From Desulfobacterales bacterium (GTDB lineage Bacteria > Desulfobacterota > Desulfobacteria > Desulfobacterales > Desulfosalsimonadaceae), in NCBI GenBank assembly GCA_018334855.1, contig JAGXLE010000095.1, positions 1 through 6,179 of the forward strand: a stretch of 6,179 nt of DNA, in the 5' to 3' direction. This document shows, one piece after another, positions 5,307-6,179 of this stretch; position 1 is the first letter of the stretch, and each line of letters opens with the position of its first letter. The translations under genes were made by a program, and so were the position numbers. The notes under the pieces were generated by a model. It did not search any database and was not told the DNA's origin. It saw only the letters and a program-made list of their open reading frames with translations.

Positions 5307-6179
5307 TGTTAAATTCCATGATGGCTGCAAATATGCTGGAGCGCAGCCGCGGCTGCATGGACAGATTTCCCGACAGGCAGAAAATGACCGGATATTTCCG
5401 GTCCCAGGAAGGGGAATGGGATTCCAACGGCCAGGTGCTGTGGATCATGAACCGTTACCTTAACCTTACTGGCAACGCCCCTTCCGGGGCCTGGCTGGAT
5501 TCTGCCTTCAAGGGCGCGGAATGGATTGAAAAAAAACGCACCCGCAAAAGACCGGGTATGCGTCACGCCGGCCTGCTTCCTGCCGGTTTCAGCGCCGAAC
5601 ACCTGGGGCCGAACGATTATTATTACTGGGACGATTTCTGGGGCCTGGCAGGACTGGGGGCTGCTGCTGAAATGGCACGAAAGCATCACTCTCCTGCACT
5701 GGCCGAAAAATTTGAAAATTTTTACAATGACTTTTCCAGGTGCATATTCGGAAGCATTGCAGCAATTCCGGAATGGAAGAGCAGAAACGCTATTCCCGCC
5801 TCCCCGTATCGCCGCTTGGATGCGGGCGCTATCGGCTCCCTTGTGGCCGATTATCCCCTGCAGTTCACGCCTGCGGGTGATAATAAAATTATGAATACCG
5901 TTGAATTTTTGATCAATAACTGCTTTCATAATGGTGCGTTTTTCCAGGACATGATTCATTCCGGGATAAACGCTTATCTGACCTTAGACATTGCACAGAC
6001 GCTTTTAAGGGCCGGAGTTCCCGGATATAGGGACCTTATTTTGAAAGTGGCGGAGCTGGCATCTCCAACCGGGCAATGGCCTGAAGCCATCCATCCCCAT
6101 ACAGGCGGCGGATGCATGGGTGATGGCCAGCACGGATGGGCGGCAGCGGAATGGGTTTTGATGCTGCGAAGCCTGTTTG
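5114..6179 (+). CDS. Six-hairpin (GH15/glucoamylase-like) glycosidase catalytic part, frameshifted, 3' partial
   Basis: The frame is open from just after a TGA at 5111-5113 to the window edge; convincing sequence begins at about 5126 (DKEFGTWEQRL with one base restored). Numbered on the repaired fusion, it shows YRRFWFRDACLMLNSM (R368, D369), EGEWDSNGQVLWIMNRY (E407, E409, D411), NDYYYWDDFWGLAGLGAA (W480, D481, D482) and TGQWPEAIHP (E632). The recurring helix-loop pattern is that of an (alpha/alpha)6 barrel, and these motifs correspond loosely to the glucoamylase/glucodextranase type, in which a PE glutamate near the end acts as catalytic base and an earlier Glu as acid. The substrate is probably an alpha-linked glucan, inferred from fold only; a trehalose- or debranching-type activity is possible. 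The last visible part (GDGQHGWAAAEWVLMLRSLF) resembles the closing hairpin, so the domain is nearly complete. Without the frameshift there is no good start codon: the ATG at 5306 would remove the FRD motif, and GTG 5117 has no proper Shine-Dalgarno. Confidence 0.75.

Noticed and set aside
5309..5959. Minus-strand open frame of 216 codons opposite the glycosidase
   Set aside because: The + strand encodes convincing six-hairpin motifs in this interval; the minus translation has no family character.
1..6179. A new multi-gene defence or metabolic system
   Set aside because: The genes are an Sdh/Frd operon end, a small membrane protein, an S1-like protein and a glycosidase, on different strands with no shared operon or functional logic.

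Overview
The window looks like chromosome from a sulfate-reducing-type bacterium of the Desulfobacterota (old Deltaproteobacteria). This is inferred from the Sdh/Frd subunits, which are of the menaquinone-associated type shared by Bacteroidetes, Chlorobi and Deltaproteobacteria, and from the generally moderate-to-high GC coding sequence. No species can be named from the sequence alone.

Layout, left to right. (1) Positions 1-1925 hold the 3' end of a succinate dehydrogenase/fumarate reductase operon on the + strand. The flavoprotein subunit (sdhA/frdA, 5' end outside the window) is followed with no gap by the complete iron-sulfur subunit (sdhB/frdB), and all ligands for its three clusters are visible. 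(2) A roughly 100-base gap with a candidate promoter leads to a 92-residue protein with two predicted membrane helices and no recognised family (2028-2306, +). (3) Converging on it with a 7-base gap is a minus-strand gene for a five-S1-domain RNA-binding protein related to ribosomal protein S1 (2314-3780). (4) A 410-base AT-rich intergenic region (3781-4190) separates this gene from a divergent + strand gene. It contains a 141-bp, almost fully self-complementary element flanked by a 6-bp direct repeat (MITE-like). It also contains a near-consensus sigma-70 promoter bracketed by a separate 13-bp inverted repeat, and a strong Shine-Dalgarno. (5) From 4191 to the window end lies a large six-hairpin (GH15/glucoamylase-like) glycosidase gene. 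It is split by an apparent one-base deletion near 5124-5129 and runs off the right edge.

The Sdh/Frd subunits act together at the membrane in succinate oxidation or fumarate reduction. The other genes are functionally separate: an RNA-binding/translation protein and a carbohydrate-active enzyme. I see no new multi-gene system. The observations most worth following are the palindromic MITE-like element, the frameshift in the glycosidase and the inverted repeat around its promoter.
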